Shown: piece after piece, positions 32,088 through 43,794 of the stretch
How the letters are laid out: the number at the start of each line of letters is the position of its first letter
How positions within the stretch are numbered: position 1 is the first letter of the stretch
Origin: Chinchilla lanigera
Taxonomy: Eukaryota; Chordata; Mammalia; Rodentia; Chinchillidae
DNA length: 64,000 bases
Assembly: GCF_000276665.1 (NCBI RefSeq)
Contig: NW_004955473.1
Location: 5,584,223-5,648,222, forward strand
Direction of reading: 5' to 3'
Made by a program: the position numbers and the translations under genes
Notes under the pieces: generated by a model
Told to the model about the DNA's origin: nothing
The model's database searches: none
Seen by the model: the letters and a program-made list of their open reading frames with translations, nothing else

Positions 32088-32772
32088 ATTTTTATTCTAA
32101 TGGATTTCCTTCATATAGGTTATTTGTGGTTTTATATAACAGCTTTCAAGATTCTGTTCTTTTGTTGGATTTCTGGTACTTTAATTGTTATGTGGTGTGT
32201 AATTTTTTTCTTATGGTTATTCTGGCTTCTATATGCCTTATGTGCGTGTGTTAAGTTCTTTTTATAAGTCTGGAAAGTTTTCCACTGTTCTTCTATAAAT
32301 AGGGTTTTTATACCCTGTGTCCTATCTTCTGATTTTTCATTAACTCCAGGTATCCATATATTAGTGTTCTTTGAGTTATCTAGCAGCTGTTGGACCCAAC
32401 AGCTCTAGTTCTTTTGTTGTTTCTAGTTCTCTTGTTGTTTTAAAGGTATCTTTCATTAACTGATCACTAACCACAGCTTTGTCTTCTAGATCTGACAGTG
32501 TGTCCTCTCAGTGGTTACTTCTGCCACCCATACCTTTAATTATATTTTTAATTTACTGGATTCCAGTTTGGACATTTTTATGGAATATAGTTCTTTTCTA
32601 TGCTGGGCATTCATGTTTTACTTCTTTCTTTAGTTCCGGTAGATTTTTATTAATGTATTATCTGGATTTGCTTATCATTTGTTTTATCTGTTTAGTTATA
32701 ACTTCTTTGAATTTGCCAAGCACATTATTGACCTATTTTGTGACATATGTTGATTTTTTAAGACACTTTTTA
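32088..32772 (-). mobile_element. Older L1, ORF1/ORF2-border region, first part
   Basis: Minus-strand wording such as 'ACAGCTTTCAAGATTCTGTTCTTTTG' parallels 31,080-31,110 in the neighbouring L1, and the block continues through ORF1-like sequence. It is cut at 32,773 by a young L1 tail. Confidence 0.6.
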
Positions 32773-32788
32773 GACATTTCTGCTGTTT

Positions 32789-33167
32789 TTTTAAATTTTA
32801 TTTTAAAAATAAAAGGAGGAAAACATTAACAGACAGACAACCTTTTACAAAATAGCAAAAGAACAGTACAGACAATACAGAGTTACAAACAAAGTGGTAG
32901 GAAATTAACAATGCTTGTTGTATTACATATTGATATCTTCAAAGTGGTTTCTCATGAAAACAGATATAGACATACAAAGCTGATCAACCAAGGACTCATT
33001 GACAGTTTCTTTCAGCAAAGAAATAGGAGACAGTAGAACAACTATGCTGTCCTGTATATACATACATACATACAAAATTTCTCCTACTTTCACTTCTCTT
33101 TTCCCCAATCCCAGTTGCCCTTTACCCTTGAGTGTTTTCCTATCATTTCACAATGTCTGTCACACCC
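32789..33167 (-). mobile_element. Young L1 3'UTR insertion with 16-bp TSD
   Basis: A 379-base, 3'UTR-only L1 with poly-A at the left. GACATTTCTGCTGTTT is found at 32,773-32,788 and again at 33,168-33,183, a perfect TSD. Sequence is very close to 10,180-10,545 and 58,819-59,208, so it belongs to the youngest L1 subfamily in the window. Confidence 0.95.
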
Positions 33168-33183
33168 GACATTTCTGCTGTTT

Positions 33184-33822
33184 GCCTTATGAGTTCCTCC
33201 CTCTGATGCTGCCTGGATTGGCATTGGGGAAATTGGAAGTTTACGGAGACATTTTATTGCCTTGTTTTCTCATGTTTCTATTTTTGTTTTGCTTTGTTAC
33301 CTGTGCTGGCATTTTCAGCTTCTTTGACCCAGTGTACTTCCAGTGTACCTGAATATTTTCATTTTCCACACATTTGGTAAGTTTTCAGTTTTATTTCTAT
33401 AAATATGCTTTCTGGTCTTTTCACTCTCCTGACATTCTTATTTTGCAAAAGTTATTTTTCTTGGTGGTGTTCCATAACTCCTATGCAATTTTTTCATTTG
33501 TTTTCAATGTTTTTCTTTTTGTCTTCTACTTGATTCATTCTGCTCTGAAAACTTTCTATTAAATTTATAATTCAGTTACTCTATTATTCATCTCTAAGAT
33601 TTCTATCTTTATATTTTTATGTCTTTATGAAACTTCTAATTTTGTTCATAATTTGATTTCCAAATTTCAATTAGTTTTTTATTCTACATTTTTGTAGTTC
33701 ATTAAACTTCACTAAGAGGATTATTGGGAATTCTTCAGTCATAATAATTCTCCATTTCTTAATTGTCTATTATTGAAGGTTTATTACTTTTGCTTTGGTA
33801 TTTTGATTCCCTGATGGTATTA
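33184..33822 (-). mobile_element. Older L1, ORF1 region, continued
   Basis: A/T-rich old L1 5'-half wording ('CATTCTTATTTTGCAAAAG', 'ACTTGATTCATTCTGCTCTG', 'TAAGATTTCTATC'). Continues 32,088-32,772 after the TSD. Strongly decayed; the family could be L1M or HAL1. Confidence 0.55.
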
Positions 33823-34138
33823 GTCACTTTTCCATTGCTGGGACAAAATCCATGGACATCAACAATTTAAAGGAGGAGAGGTTTATTTTGGTCATAGTTT
33901 CAATCTGTGATTGGCTGACTCCAAGGCAAAAATATCATGTTGGAAGGATATGAGAGAGCAAAACTACTCAGTTCATGATGGCCAGCAAACAGAGCAGGGA
34001 AACAGTACCAGAGAGGATCCTGCAAGGATCATATATGGCACTCAGGGCCATGCCTCCATAACTCACTCAGTGGTTTACTAATCTGTTAGGCATTTCTTTA
34101 TCCAACAAAAGTTGACATATAAGGATTAATGGTCACAC
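33823..34138 (+). mobile_element. URR1-like hAT DNA transposon
   Basis: Starts 'TTAGTCACTTTTCCATTGCTGGGAC' and holds 'TTTAAAGGAGGAGAGGTTTA' and 'GAGCAAAACTACTCAGTTCATGATGG', as in the copies at 4,094 and 43,157. Non-autonomous, no transposase. Ends at the TTTC tract. Confidence 0.75.
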
Positions 34139-34141
34139 TGA

Positions 34142-34360
<219 letters not shown>

Positions 34361-34365
34361 CATCC

Positions 34366-35500
34366 TTTTCTGCACAGTTGAAGAGACACTTTTCTAGCCT
34401 TTACAGGTATTCTTTGGCTGAGATAGACTGTCACTTTTTAGTACAGCTTGTGATTTTGGGTGGATGAGTTGGTAATGACCCAGGGCTAGCAAAGCTTGCG
34501 CTTAGGTTTCTCTAGTTGACTGTGCTACTCTCTTTACTTTGAGGTTGGGTGGGGCTTGTGGCTAGACTTTGCTGTCTGCTGAGAGCCCAAGTTGCTTCTT
34601 GTGTCAGGTGAAGTTGCTGGATTAGCACTGTGATTACTTCTGATTGGGCAGGATTGCAGGTTATATCCCCAGGCTAGGTGGTACTCTGTTTCGGTTCTGC
34701 AATTAAAGATTACAGGCTGGACTGCTAGATTAGGGAATGTTATTGCTACAGATGTAGGGTGCCTCTGTAGAATGTGCAGTGCCGTTCTATAGAGCCACCT
34801 ATATTATTAAAGACCAATTCAGTACTATATTATAGTATTAAAGGCCAATTCAGCTTAAATTTAGCCATTAGTCTTCCTGACTGGGTGGGCCCTTGGAGTA
34901 TGCTATGAGCCTGAGCAAAGCTGATGTTTGGATTCCCAGCTCAGGCAGTCTACCCTCAGTCTTCTACTGAAATGTTCAGAGCTGCTTTTTAGGCTTCTGG
35001 GTCTTGCAAATCTACCCCCTGTACTTGACCAAAATCTCCTTGCTTGAGTGGGGCTGTGGGTTATGTGCTGAACCTGGGGGTGAAAGTTTTTTTGCCTAGA
35101 GGATAAAAAAATTTTAAACTTCCTTCCATGCTTCAAAAAGTAGCCAACTTGTCTTTGAATGTGGTTGTACCAGCAGCCCGTATCTCAGATCAGGTGCTGC
35201 TGCTGGCTGAAATATCAATCTTGAAGAACCAAGCTACCAGGAAGTTATGTGTACTAGTTTCTGTGATCTCCACCTAGTTTCTTTATTTGTACTTAACACC
35301 AGGCAATCTAGTGATTCCATTTCCCTCAATGTTCCTGAAGAGGCAAGACAGGAATAGGCTTCCTGGAAAGTGTCTTGGAGTTCTAGGGAAGCTTAGTTAC
35401 CCTGGTTGCATGGTTTCTGCAGCTCTGGTTCTCTTTTCCCACTGTAGAAACCATGGAACCAGTGGAATTTGATTTGGCACTTAACTATTTCCTGGAGGAA
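34366..35500 (-). mobile_element. Probable 5'UTR of an old L1
   Basis: G/C-richer sequence with repeated 'GGGCAGG', 'GGGTGGGGCTGTGG'- and 'GGCTGGACTGCTAG'-like blocks, of the kind found in minus-strand old L1 5'UTRs. It follows the ORF1-like remnant of 33,184-33,822 in the right order, apart from the URR1-like element and microsatellite. The family and boundaries are uncertain. Confidence 0.5.
34804..34853. repeat. 32-base tandem duplication, third copy 1.4 kb away
   Basis: TATTAAAGACCAATTCAG (34,804) and TATTAAAGGCCAATTCAG (34,836) form a tandem pair. The second, with its flanks (GTATTAAAGGCCAATTCAGC), recurs exactly at 36,257-36,276. The pair lies in probable L1 5'UTR and looks like a filler. 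Confidence 0.85.
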
Positions 35501-36884
35501 AATGTATATCACAGCTAGCGTAAGACTGTTTCTCTTATTCTAATGTGGTTTTTATTTGATTTTATGGTCTAAGAGGGTATATCAGTTTCATTCCTCAGTT
35601 TGAGGGTTTTAACCAAGCTGTTTTTGTGTGTAGGTGTTAGCTGGATTTCCTGTTGGCAGAAATGAAGCCTCAAATCTTCTTTTCTACTATCTTACTTATA
35701 GTACCTGATAGGTACTTAAAAACATTTCTGTTGAATGGCTAAATGAGTGAATGAGTTACATCACATGTTGAAGCTTATACAGCCTTCCTAAAAGTTTAAC
35801 AAAATATAGTGATGATGCTAAATTTACCATAATTTTCTCATCTTACTTTTTTATTTGATAAGCCTCTTAAAAGGATTCACTTTTATATTTTGGAAAATTC
35901 CTGTAAATGCCAAGGGCATGCTTGCATGTGATGATTATATATTTGGTCAAGATGATTATGGCTGAAAGTCTTGCCAATTATTCTGCAGGGAGGGCTTTCC
36001 TTTTGACTTGCAATTATGGTTACCTAACTTCTGCAAAGATTCACTGGGGAAATTAAAAAAAACAAAAGATAATTAAAACTTAAGGATGACACATTTTAAA
36101 CTTATGTAGCCAACTAAAGCAAAGGCACTGTCCTTTCTCAGCTGTTTGTCATTTATGAACTGAAAAGTATTTTGCTAAGAAGGGCTGTTTTCTTCCTGCT
36201 ATGGGAATAATGGCAGGAGGCTGGAATATAGAAAAGCACAGATGAGAAGTGAGAGAGTATTAAAGGCCAATTCAGCAAACGAACATTACGATTTCATGAA
36301 CTTCTAAATTCCATGAGTTTTATTTTTAATAAAAAGGAGCTGATTTGAAACCCTGGAGAAAGAATCTTGCCTTTATAAGTGCCAGGCAGGTCAGAAGGGT
36401 TTCAAGGCAGCTTTTTGATTAGGGCTCTGTGGCCTCTGTCCCAAATTTTAGATAACAGCTGCTGGCTGAAAGAAGATATTCTTGGATTCCTGAGCCTGTG
36501 GTTTACAGTGAGGAAATCACACTGAGGCTGACAGGGAAGTGGGCCCTGCCTCTAGCTCTTCTGGGAAAGGGGGATTGAATATTCTCTCATTCCAGATGTC
36601 ATATCTTCAAGGCTCCTATGTAATACCCAGAGTAACCTGCTGACTTTTAAAACACAAAAATCAACCCTCAGCTAAACAACGTATAAATGGGCATTAGGCA
36701 GTACTTTATGATTACAGACTGGGTAACTTAGAAGTGGTCCAGCTGCCTCAGTCTAATGGGTTCCTCTTGAGGCCCATCTATTCCCAAAAAGTATTCTCTT
36801 TAGAGTAGCAAAAAATGTAGTACTGCAAAGGGAGAAATTATACCATTTGACAACCAGAAACTATCAGAAAGACCAAAACAAAAA
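35501..36884. other. Unassigned non-coding DNA
   Basis: No gene or named repeat recognised, apart from the 20-base repeat at 36,257-36,276. Confidence 0.45.
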
Positions 36885-37055
36885 TGTATAGAGTAAGTTC
36901 TGATTGAGTTCTGTTCCTGGAGAATGTTTGTAAGTTGGATTCATTTGTAATCCAAAAAAGTGAGTCATATGCAGTACATCTCTGAGTCTTACACAGTACA
37001 CCTGTGAAAGTTCATAACTCCAATGTCTGTAAGTTGGGGACTTACTGTATTTGGA
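36885..37055. mobile_element. Possible Tigger/MER-type DNA transposon fragment
   Basis: The paired wording 'GTTTGTAAGTTGGATTCATTTGTAATCC' and 'CATAACTCCAATGTCTGTAAGTTGGGGACTTACTGTA' is typical of a mammalian DNA-transposon end. Heavily decayed; exact family unknown. Confidence 0.45.
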
Positions 37056-37302
37056 AAGGAAAATAGTCAGGAGGTGTGGCTTTTTAGAAGGCATTCTGAG
37101 TTCTCCATGAACCTAAAACCCTTATAATATCTTTACTGGCCATGGCCTCCAGTTTATGGCCTCGCTTAAACTGACCCTCCACATGACTGCCCCATACTGT
37201 GGGTAATTTTTTACCCAGAACAATAGAAAATGAATACACTCCACCAACACTGTACTGTTCTTTAAAACTTCCCATTCCTGTTTTCTTGAGTAGTGACTGC
37301 AT

Positions 37303-37680
37303 TAGTTTCCTAGGGCTTTTGCAACAAAATACCCAAACTTGGTGGCTTGGAATAACAAAAACTTACTGTCTCAGGTCTAGAGAACAAAAATTTGAAGAAG
37401 GTGTTAGTAACACCATGCTCTGTATGAAAGAATCTCATCCAGACTTTTCACCTACTTCTGGTCCTTGTTTGGTAGTTCTCTGTGCATGTCTGTCTCTTCA
37501 CATGGTGTTCTTTTTGTAAGGACATCAGCCATATTGGAGCAACATGACCTCATCTTAATTAATTACATACACAATGAAGGAAAGTACAAATAATGTTACA
37601 TTCTGAAGTACTGGAGGTTAGAACTTCAACATATGACTTACAGGGAAATATAATTCAGACCTTGACAGGTTCTAACTAGC
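37303..37680 (-). mobile_element. MLT1-like MaLR LTR
   Basis: Minus strand. The right-hand end of the element in its own orientation is 'TTAGTTTCCTAGGGC' complemented, followed by the 'GTGGCTTGGAATAACA' segment and 'CTTTTTGTAAGGACATCAGCCATATTGGA'. At the far end are 'ACATTCTGAAGTACTGGAGGTTAG' and 'GAACTTCAACATATG'. This is the layout of MLT1 LTRs (mammalian MaLR, ERVL group). Solo, no internal part seen. Confidence 0.82.
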
Positions 37681-37684
37681 TCAG

Positions 37685-38350
37685 CAGTAACAATAATAAG
37701 TAATGGCTTAAAGTGGCTCAGCATCCCTGTAAATATATTCATGTTTCAAAGACGGCTTCCATACTTTCATTAAAAGTACTTATTGTGAAGAAAGACTTGG
37801 AGACCATTATTCCAGAGATGTAACTACCTGGAGGCCACCCAAACTGGAAAGCTTCAGAAATTCTAGATATCCTTAGAAACAAAAGCTTAGCACCTTTAGA
37901 CAACAAAGAAGGAACTTCCAGAAATAAAGAGGTTCTACAATGGAGGAATTGTTGTTTAATAGATACAGAGGTTCAGTTTGAGATAAGTTGTGGAGAGAGA
38001 TAATGATAATGATGATGGTCAAACAGTGATGTGACTGTACTTAATGCCACTGAACTATTCTTAAAAATAATTCAAATTCTATGTATCAGAGAAACAAACA
38101 AACAACAAAAATCAGGAGACTCTATATTATGTTCCCTAAGGTGGACCAGAGTTGAGGGTGGGATGAGAGACCAAGGCCCACAACTAGGAATGAAAATAGA
38201 AGGGAGAATCCCAAGAGGATTTCTAGTCAATGCTGACTCAGGAGATATTAAAAAATTACAGACTCAACATGGTGACAGTGAGATTCTTATAATATTCTGT
38301 GGCTTCTAATTCCTGAATGCTATTTTATTAATAAATAATCATTGTGATAC
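37685..38350. other. Unassigned non-coding DNA
   Basis: The 92-codon frame at 38,031-38,309 has no domain and no splice context that I trust. Confidence 0.4.
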
Positions 38351-38354
38351 TGAA

Positions 38355-38530
38355 CAATTGTTGAGGACTTGTTAAGTTCTGTACCCTTTCTATTGCCTTT
38401 AATATTAATTTTTATAACAACTCTGCAAGGAAAGTCCTATAATCCACCATTTATAGACTAAATGTAGTCCCAGAGATGCTAAAGAATTTGCTGAAAGTCA
38501 CATAGCTGGTAAGTGCTGGATTCTGAGTCA
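38355..38530 (-). mobile_element. MIR SINE
   Basis: Minus-strand MIR: 'TTTTTATAACAACTCTGCAAGG', 'CCACCATTTATAGACTAAATG' and 'GTCACATAGCTGGTAAGTGCTGGATTCTGAG' follow the MIR core in order. Old and diverged. Confidence 0.75.
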
Positions 38531-38789
38531 CTACTGTTACTTTATATAGGAATTTGTTCCGTGTAGGTCTTCAATTTAGGTTCTAACTATGACTTTTTCA
38601 TGTTTAGTTTGCAGGACAAATTAGGAAGTTATAAATTCTAAAAGTAATACATCAATATTTTCTTATAAAAATGAAAATATTATCTTTGTTACACATAATT
38701 TTCACTTCCTTTATCTAGAAGTAGCCATTATTATCAGTTAGGTTCTACACTTTTAGAATTTTTTTCTACCACTTACATTTAAATCCTGA

Positions 38790-39330
38790 TTTCATGAATA
38801 TTTGGTAGAATATGTCAGTAAAACCACTGGGATATTTTCAGATGAGATGAGGAAAATTTGACTATGAATAAAATTAATTCTATTATTTTTGGTCTATTCA
38901 AGAACCTCTGTCTATTGTTGGGCCAAATTTTGGCAATTTGTACTTTTTCAAACACATTAATTTTTTTCTAGGATTTCAAATTGATTGGCAGTAGGTTGTG
39001 TATTGTGTTCTGTTATAATTCTTAATGCTTCCAATTTATTTCTCATTGTTCCTAATATTGCTTATTTTGTCTTCTTTCTTTTAAAAAGTATCATGTTTTC
39101 AAAAATTTTGTTTGTATTATTCAGGATATTCAGCTTTTAGTTATCATTTAGTTAATATTTTATCGATGTATTTGACCTATAAATTTTTTATTTTATCTTC
39201 ACTGGGTTTATTTTATTGTTTTCTTTTTACTTCATTGAGTTGAAATCTTTATATTTTTATTTTTAGTACATACATTTATGATTAAACTCATCTCTGAGTA
39301 CTATTTGGCCATCTCTAAAGTTTTTTTTAA
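38790..39330 (-). mobile_element. Ancient L1 ORF2 fragment
   Basis: A/T-rich minus-strand sequence with old-L1 wording of the RT/linker part ('TATTTGACCTATAAATTTTTTATTTTATC', 'TTTACTTCATTGAGTTGAAATC'). No frame left. Confidence 0.5.
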
Positions 39331-40085
39331 GCTTTTGTTTACGCACATTCCTGTATATATGTATAAGGAATGTGTGCAGATAAAATAGAACATGCCTGTG
39401 TAAGCAGTGCCCAGAATAAGGAACAGAACAAGAGCAGTATCACCGAGCTTCCAGTGATACCACATTCCGCACATTCTCATTCCCCCTGCCAAGAGGAACC
39501 ACTACTATATCTTGATTCATCACACCATGGAGATGGGTGCTGCCTGTTTTTGAACTTTGACTAGACTAACACAATATATACTGTTTTTTTTTTTTTTTTG
39601 GTTTTTTTCTTTGGTACCGGGAACCGAACTCACGACCTTGTGCTTGCCAGGCAGGTGCTTCTGCCGCTGAGCTAAATCCCCAGCCCCAGTATATACTCTT
39701 TTCAGTGTGAATTTTTTCACTTAACATTATATCTGTAATTGATGTAGGTTAGTATTCACCACCTTGGCTGCGTAGTATTGCATTGCACAAATATAAAACA
39801 AATATTTATCCATTCTATTATTTATGAACATTTCATTTTTTGCTGTTTTTAGATATAACAAATAAATCTTTTTGGAATCTCCTTACACAAATCTTTAGGC
39901 AAATATATATGGTTGTTTCTATTGGGTTTACTTACAGAAGTGAAACTGTTGGATCAGGAGATATACATATTCATCTGTAGTTTTCTTAAGAAGTTACATT
40001 CTCTCCAGCAGTGTTTGAGATTTCATTTGCTCTGAATTCTCACTAATACTTGATAGTTTCTTACTGGGTTAATAATAACCCTTAG
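39331..40085 (-). mobile_element. Ancient L1/HAL1 3'UTR and C-terminal region
   Basis: Contains 'GCCCAGAATAAGGAACAGAACA' and 'CATTCCCCCTGCCAAGAGGAACCACTACT', then 'CTTAACATTATATCTGTAATTGATG' and 'GAAACTGTTGGATCAGGAGATATAC', the order of an old L1/HAL1 3' end on minus. A SINE sits at 39,583. An insertion of about 0.55 kb ends it at about 40,085; the L1 resumes at about 40,635. Confidence 0.65.
39583..39687 (-). mobile_element. tRNA-Ala/ID-like SINE with 8-bp TSD
   Basis: T-rich tail complement, GGTACCGGGAACCGAACTCA, then GCCGCTGAGCTAAATCCCCA. TATATACT lies at 39,575-39,582 and 39,690-39,697. Very close to the copy at 43,795, which suggests a young subfamily. Host is the L1/HAL1 3' end. Confidence 0.92.
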
Positions 40086-40634
40086 TTATTGCAGACTGAT
40101 CAGGTCTGTAATCTCCCAAATGAGTGTGCAGTGAAGGTTAAATAAAAAGATGCAAATTGAATGATTTCAGGGCTCCAGGAGGCTTATAGCCCTCTCATAG
40201 AATTTGAGATTCTCTCAGGGCTAAGACCAAGATCTTCTGTGGGTGGTCTGTATTTATTTGGTTATCAAAAGAAAGGAGGGGGGTACTCAAGAAGGATGGA
40301 ATTACTTAAGGATTTCTCCAGGTAAGGTATTAAATTAATCCTAAACAAGAATTAAGTTAATCCACCCAAGAGTGAGATGCTTTGCGTTATAGTTTTTATC
40401 TAGTTGAGATCAGATCCAGGTGTTCTTGGCTGTGATCTTGTCTTATCCTTTGAGGCTTTTCAGAATCATCTACCATTACAAGCTTTAGTAGGGATTAGTG
40501 ACTCACAGAGTTTCACTTACTATGAGTCCTTCACCCACTTCTGGACAAGCGTCCTAGGTTTGTACAGATTCACAAGTAAACATAAAAATCCAATGGGTTA
40601 ATTTAAGTCCTGCTTGGGGCTGCTTTGTAGTGGT
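40086..40634 (-). mobile_element. Unclassified insertion of about 0.55 kb, possibly an LTR
   Basis: Interrupts old L1/HAL1 sequence that reads on at about 40,635 ('TTCTGTCATTTTTGTTTTTACCG'). On the minus strand it has AATAAA near the middle of the element (complement at about 40,250-40,260) and no ORF. Size and a poly-A signal fit a solo LTR, but I see no clear TG...CA ends or TSD. Confidence 0.35.
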
Positions 40635-41830
40635 CTCCATCACTTTCTGTCATTTTTGTTTTTACCGTTCCAGTGTTCTTACACTTTTGATATGATTTGT
40701 TTTTCCCTGATGGCAAATGAAGTTGTACACCCATTCCTATAGTTTTGAAATCAGAGCTTTTGTCATAGTTCTAGTCTAGTTTAGAATTCCCATTTTATTT
40801 ATACTTGAGTCCAAGATTTGTTTAGAATTGTGTTCTCTAAAATTTTTCAGGTATAAAGGTTTTGAGAAATTACCTTTTTGTAATCAATCTATACTTTTGA
40901 GAGCAATGAACATGACCTTTTAGGCATTTTTATTTTGAAATTTAATGATATTTCCTTATAGTCTAGTGAATGGTCATTTTGATGAATATTTTCATATGTT
41001 TGAAAGTAATTATTACCTAATTGTTGAATACAAAATTCTTTCTTTTGAATTATTCAAGTTTTTTACATTCATAGTCCCCAATTTAGAATGATTTGACTTG
41101 CAATTGTTTGACTTTATGTTAATGAGAAAGTATACCCAGAATTTTATATTTTCAACCAAAACTAGTTTATTGGGCCTTAACCCCATTGTTAATGGAGGTG
41201 CAACTGTATTCTTTACTTTTTTCTACTTGATCTCTCAATTTCTTAGAGAAATATATTACAGTTTCCCATTGCGGTTGTCATTTATGTAAAGCATCATTTC
41301 TTTTGTATATGTATTAGTTTAGGCCTTCTATATTTTGGTGCAATATTCTTTCATTTTATGAAAAAGATCTTTTCTCTTTCTGTGTGAATAATTCTTGCTG
41401 TGAATTTACATTTTATCTGTATAGTGAATCTTGATTCAGTTATTTTGTTATAGCAATGCATAATAGACTGAACCTCTGTGTGTTTAATTTATCGTGCTTG
41501 ACACTTAATAGACCTTTGCATGTGATTCTTCAATTCTGGGAAATTTTTGGCTATTAGTTCTTTTCACATGTTGTCTCCTATTTTGTTTGTTCTCTTCTTC
41601 TGGAGCCACCATTAGACTGATGTTAAAACAGCTGAGCTATTCTTATGTCATTGTACTTTCATACATTTTATCTTGTTAACTATTTGGATTCTGGCATATT
41701 TTCTCTTATACCTTACAGTTCATTTATTTGCTTTTTCAGTTGAATCTAATCTGTTTTTAGCTCATCTATTGAGGTATTTATTTCAATAACTATATTTTAA
41801 TTTTTAGGTCTGACTAGCCTCTAAAATCCC
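40635..41830 (-). mobile_element. Ancient L1/HAL1, ORF2-like to ORF1-like part
   Basis: Minus-strand old L1 in order: 'TTTGTTTTTCCCTGATGGCAAATG' (C-terminal), then A/T-rich mid part, and ORF1-side wording near 41,535-41,620 ('TTCTGGGAAATTTTTGGCTATTAGTTC', 'CTGGAGCCACCATTAGACTGATG'). The short total length fits HAL1. A DNA-transposon scrap lies at 41,070-41,215. Confidence 0.55.
41070..41215. mobile_element. Possible Tigger-type DNA transposon fragment
   Basis: 'AATGATTTGACTTGCAATTGTTTGACTTTATG' and 'TTATTGGGCCTTAACCCCATTGTTAATGGAGGTGCAACTGTA' resemble the two ends of a small mariner/Tigger-type element. Interrupts the L1/HAL1. Confidence 0.5.
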
Positions 41831-42176
41831 TGAAGTTCTTAGTCAAAGCCACTTATTCTTGTTTTGTGGATGAAGAATCCTTCATAAGTCTTTGAGGGAA
41901 TAAATATATAAAGTTCTTAGTACGATTTTAAAAAACCTTTTTCCTTGAGTGAAAATTCTTTCCTTAATGAGTGTGTTTTTTCTCTATATTTTACTCACAT
42001 GTTTGACAGTTCTTGTCTGTGCATGATTTGCTTGAGGGAATAGATGGAAGTTGCCACTGTATGCTATGACTATTTTCAGGGAAAGGAAGACATGTTCTTG
42101 GCTGGGGTACACTGGCAGCCATCCTTCTGGATTTTGTGCTTTTTGTTCCTCCCAGGGGTTTCTAGCCTCTTGACTA

Positions 42177-42365
42177 GAGTTGCCAGAGTTAGTAAATAAG
42201 AGATTCCCAGTTAGATTTGAATTTCAGGCAAATACTAGACACTTTTTATTTTACATATATCCCATGCAGGATTTGGGACATATTTGTATGAAAAAATTCA
42301 TTGCTTATCTGAAATTCAAATTTAACTGTGTGCTCTATGTTTTATTTGATAATACTACACATAGA
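42177..42365. mobile_element. Palindromic DNA transposon (MER53-like)
   Basis: The element is a rough palindrome: 'AGATTTGAATTTCAGGCAAA' on the left and 'CTGAAATTCAAATTTAACTG' on the right, around a centre 'CCCATGCAGGATTTGGGACA'. The left end TTGCCAGAGTTAGTAAATAA is the near-complement of the right end of the copy at 48,945. I think of MER53 but could not verify. Confidence 0.65.
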
Positions 42366-42369
42366 GCAC

Positions 42370-42949
42370 TGATGTATTGCTCCCACCTAGAGGTATACAA
42401 CACTGTTTCTATTATAGCTTATGCCTGTACATGGATGGAGGAGGTGGGAGGAGAGGTATAGGGCTGATTTGATGCTGCACAATTATCCTATACTTATCTC
42501 CGTGATTTTCCTGTGGGCCTATAGCACCATTTATACTATTCTTATTTACTCAACAGAGTTTTACTCTCTGTGTCTTGGGCTATCATTTCTTTCTTCAGTG
42601 CTATTTCTTCTGCTTTGGGTCTTGTAAGGGTTTCTTTGTGTCACAGTGGATTTGGTGCTGGATGGAGAGGCTGTAACATGTATTAGATCTTTCATCTTGA
42701 CATCAGTGATCCTGTATGTTTATCTCCCAGTGTATATACTATCACTGTTTATTTCTTAGCATTATCATTTTTTCTGGTTGTTTGTGGTTTTATGAATGAA
42801 GGAAACTGGTAGTTTGCATCTTCTTTGTAGCTTGGATCTTGTGCTGAAAACTGTGAAACAAAATGGAGGGTGGCATCTGGGGAAGGGAGGAGCAGGGCAG
42901 CTGAGACCTGTTACAAAGGAAATAAAGTAATTATGTGGCTGTAGGCAGG
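42370..42949. other. Unassigned non-coding DNA
   Basis: No gene or named repeat recognised. Confidence 0.4.
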
Positions 42950-43145
42950 CATAGGCACTGGAACCAGAGATCTGGGCCTGAGTCTTTGTCAGCACTTACC
43001 AGCTTTGTGACCTTGAACTGCTTTTCAGCTCTTCTGGGTTTCAGTGTCATCATCTGTAAAATGGACATATTACCTATTTCCCTGATTCTAATATTTTAAC
43101 ACTTTTGTATTTGATATGTATCTTACAGCCTATGTGCACAGTTCA
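42950..43145 (+). mobile_element. MIR SINE, 5' and core part
   Basis: 'CCAGAGATCTGGGCCTGAGTC', 'GTGACCTTGAACTGCTTTTCAG', 'TCAGTGTCATCATCTGTAAAATGG' follow MIR order. The 3' continuation is found at about 43,610-43,690 ('AAAGTGCTTAGGTAAGTGCCTGACACATTAGTGAGTGC'), so the URR1-like element probably inserted into this MIR. Confidence 0.8.
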
Positions 43146-43156
43146 TATAGAATTTT

Positions 43157-43545
43157 GTCTTAGTCACTTTTATCATGTCTGAGACACAGTGCCTGCCACC
43201 CACAAATTAAAGGAGGGGTTTATTTCGGCTCACCGTTTTTAGAGGACTCGGTCCATAGTCAGCTGGCTGAAAGGCAGGAAGGGTCTGGAGGAGGAAAGCT
43301 GCTCACACCATCGCTGCAGCCAGGAAGCAAAGAGAGAAGACAGGAGCTGGAGAGGCGATGTACCCTTCCAGCTCATACCCCAAGTGATATGTCCTTCTGA
43401 CCAGGCCTCATTGCATAACAGCACCTTCATCTATGAATGCATCAGTGGATTAATCCACTGATGAGTCTGGCACCCTCATAATCCTATCATCTTTCAATAG
43501 TCCCACATATGAACACATGAAACTTTTATTCAATTGATAGTGAAT
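43157..43545 (+). mobile_element. URR1-like hAT DNA transposon, most complete copy
   Basis: Starts 'TTAGTCACTTTTATCATGTC', then 'AAATTAAAGGAGGGGTTTATTTCGG', 'CAGCTGGCTGAAAGG', 'AGGAAAGCTGCTCACACCATCG' and 'GCATCAGTGGATTAATCCAC'. At about 390 bases it is the longest uninterrupted copy. No transposase. Flanked by MIR halves. Confidence 0.8.
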
Positions 43546-43794
43546 ATTAATATTTATGAGCTCTTTGGGTCAGATCTAGGACACCATTGCCTGTTTTACA
43601 GTTTTGTAAAGATTCTGTGATGTAATCTATATAAAGTGCTTAGGTAAGTGCCTGACACATTAGTGAGTGCTTACTGAATGTTAGCTACTGATCAGGAAAG
43701 CACAGGAAACTGGCCTGAGACTAAGAATGGATCCAGAAGCTTACAGAGGGAAGGGTCTGTGGGTACCCTGATGATGACAAATAATAACAGTTTT

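Noticed and set aside
31693..32088. 131-codon plus-strand frame
   Set aside because: It is the complement of L1 ORF1 and the GC-rich 5'UTR monomers.
32789..33167. A conserved non-coding RNA, because it recurs with near-identity at 10,180, 51,541 and 58,819
   Set aside because: Poly-A tails, TSDs and linkage to ORF2 at 9,757 show that it is an L1 3'UTR.
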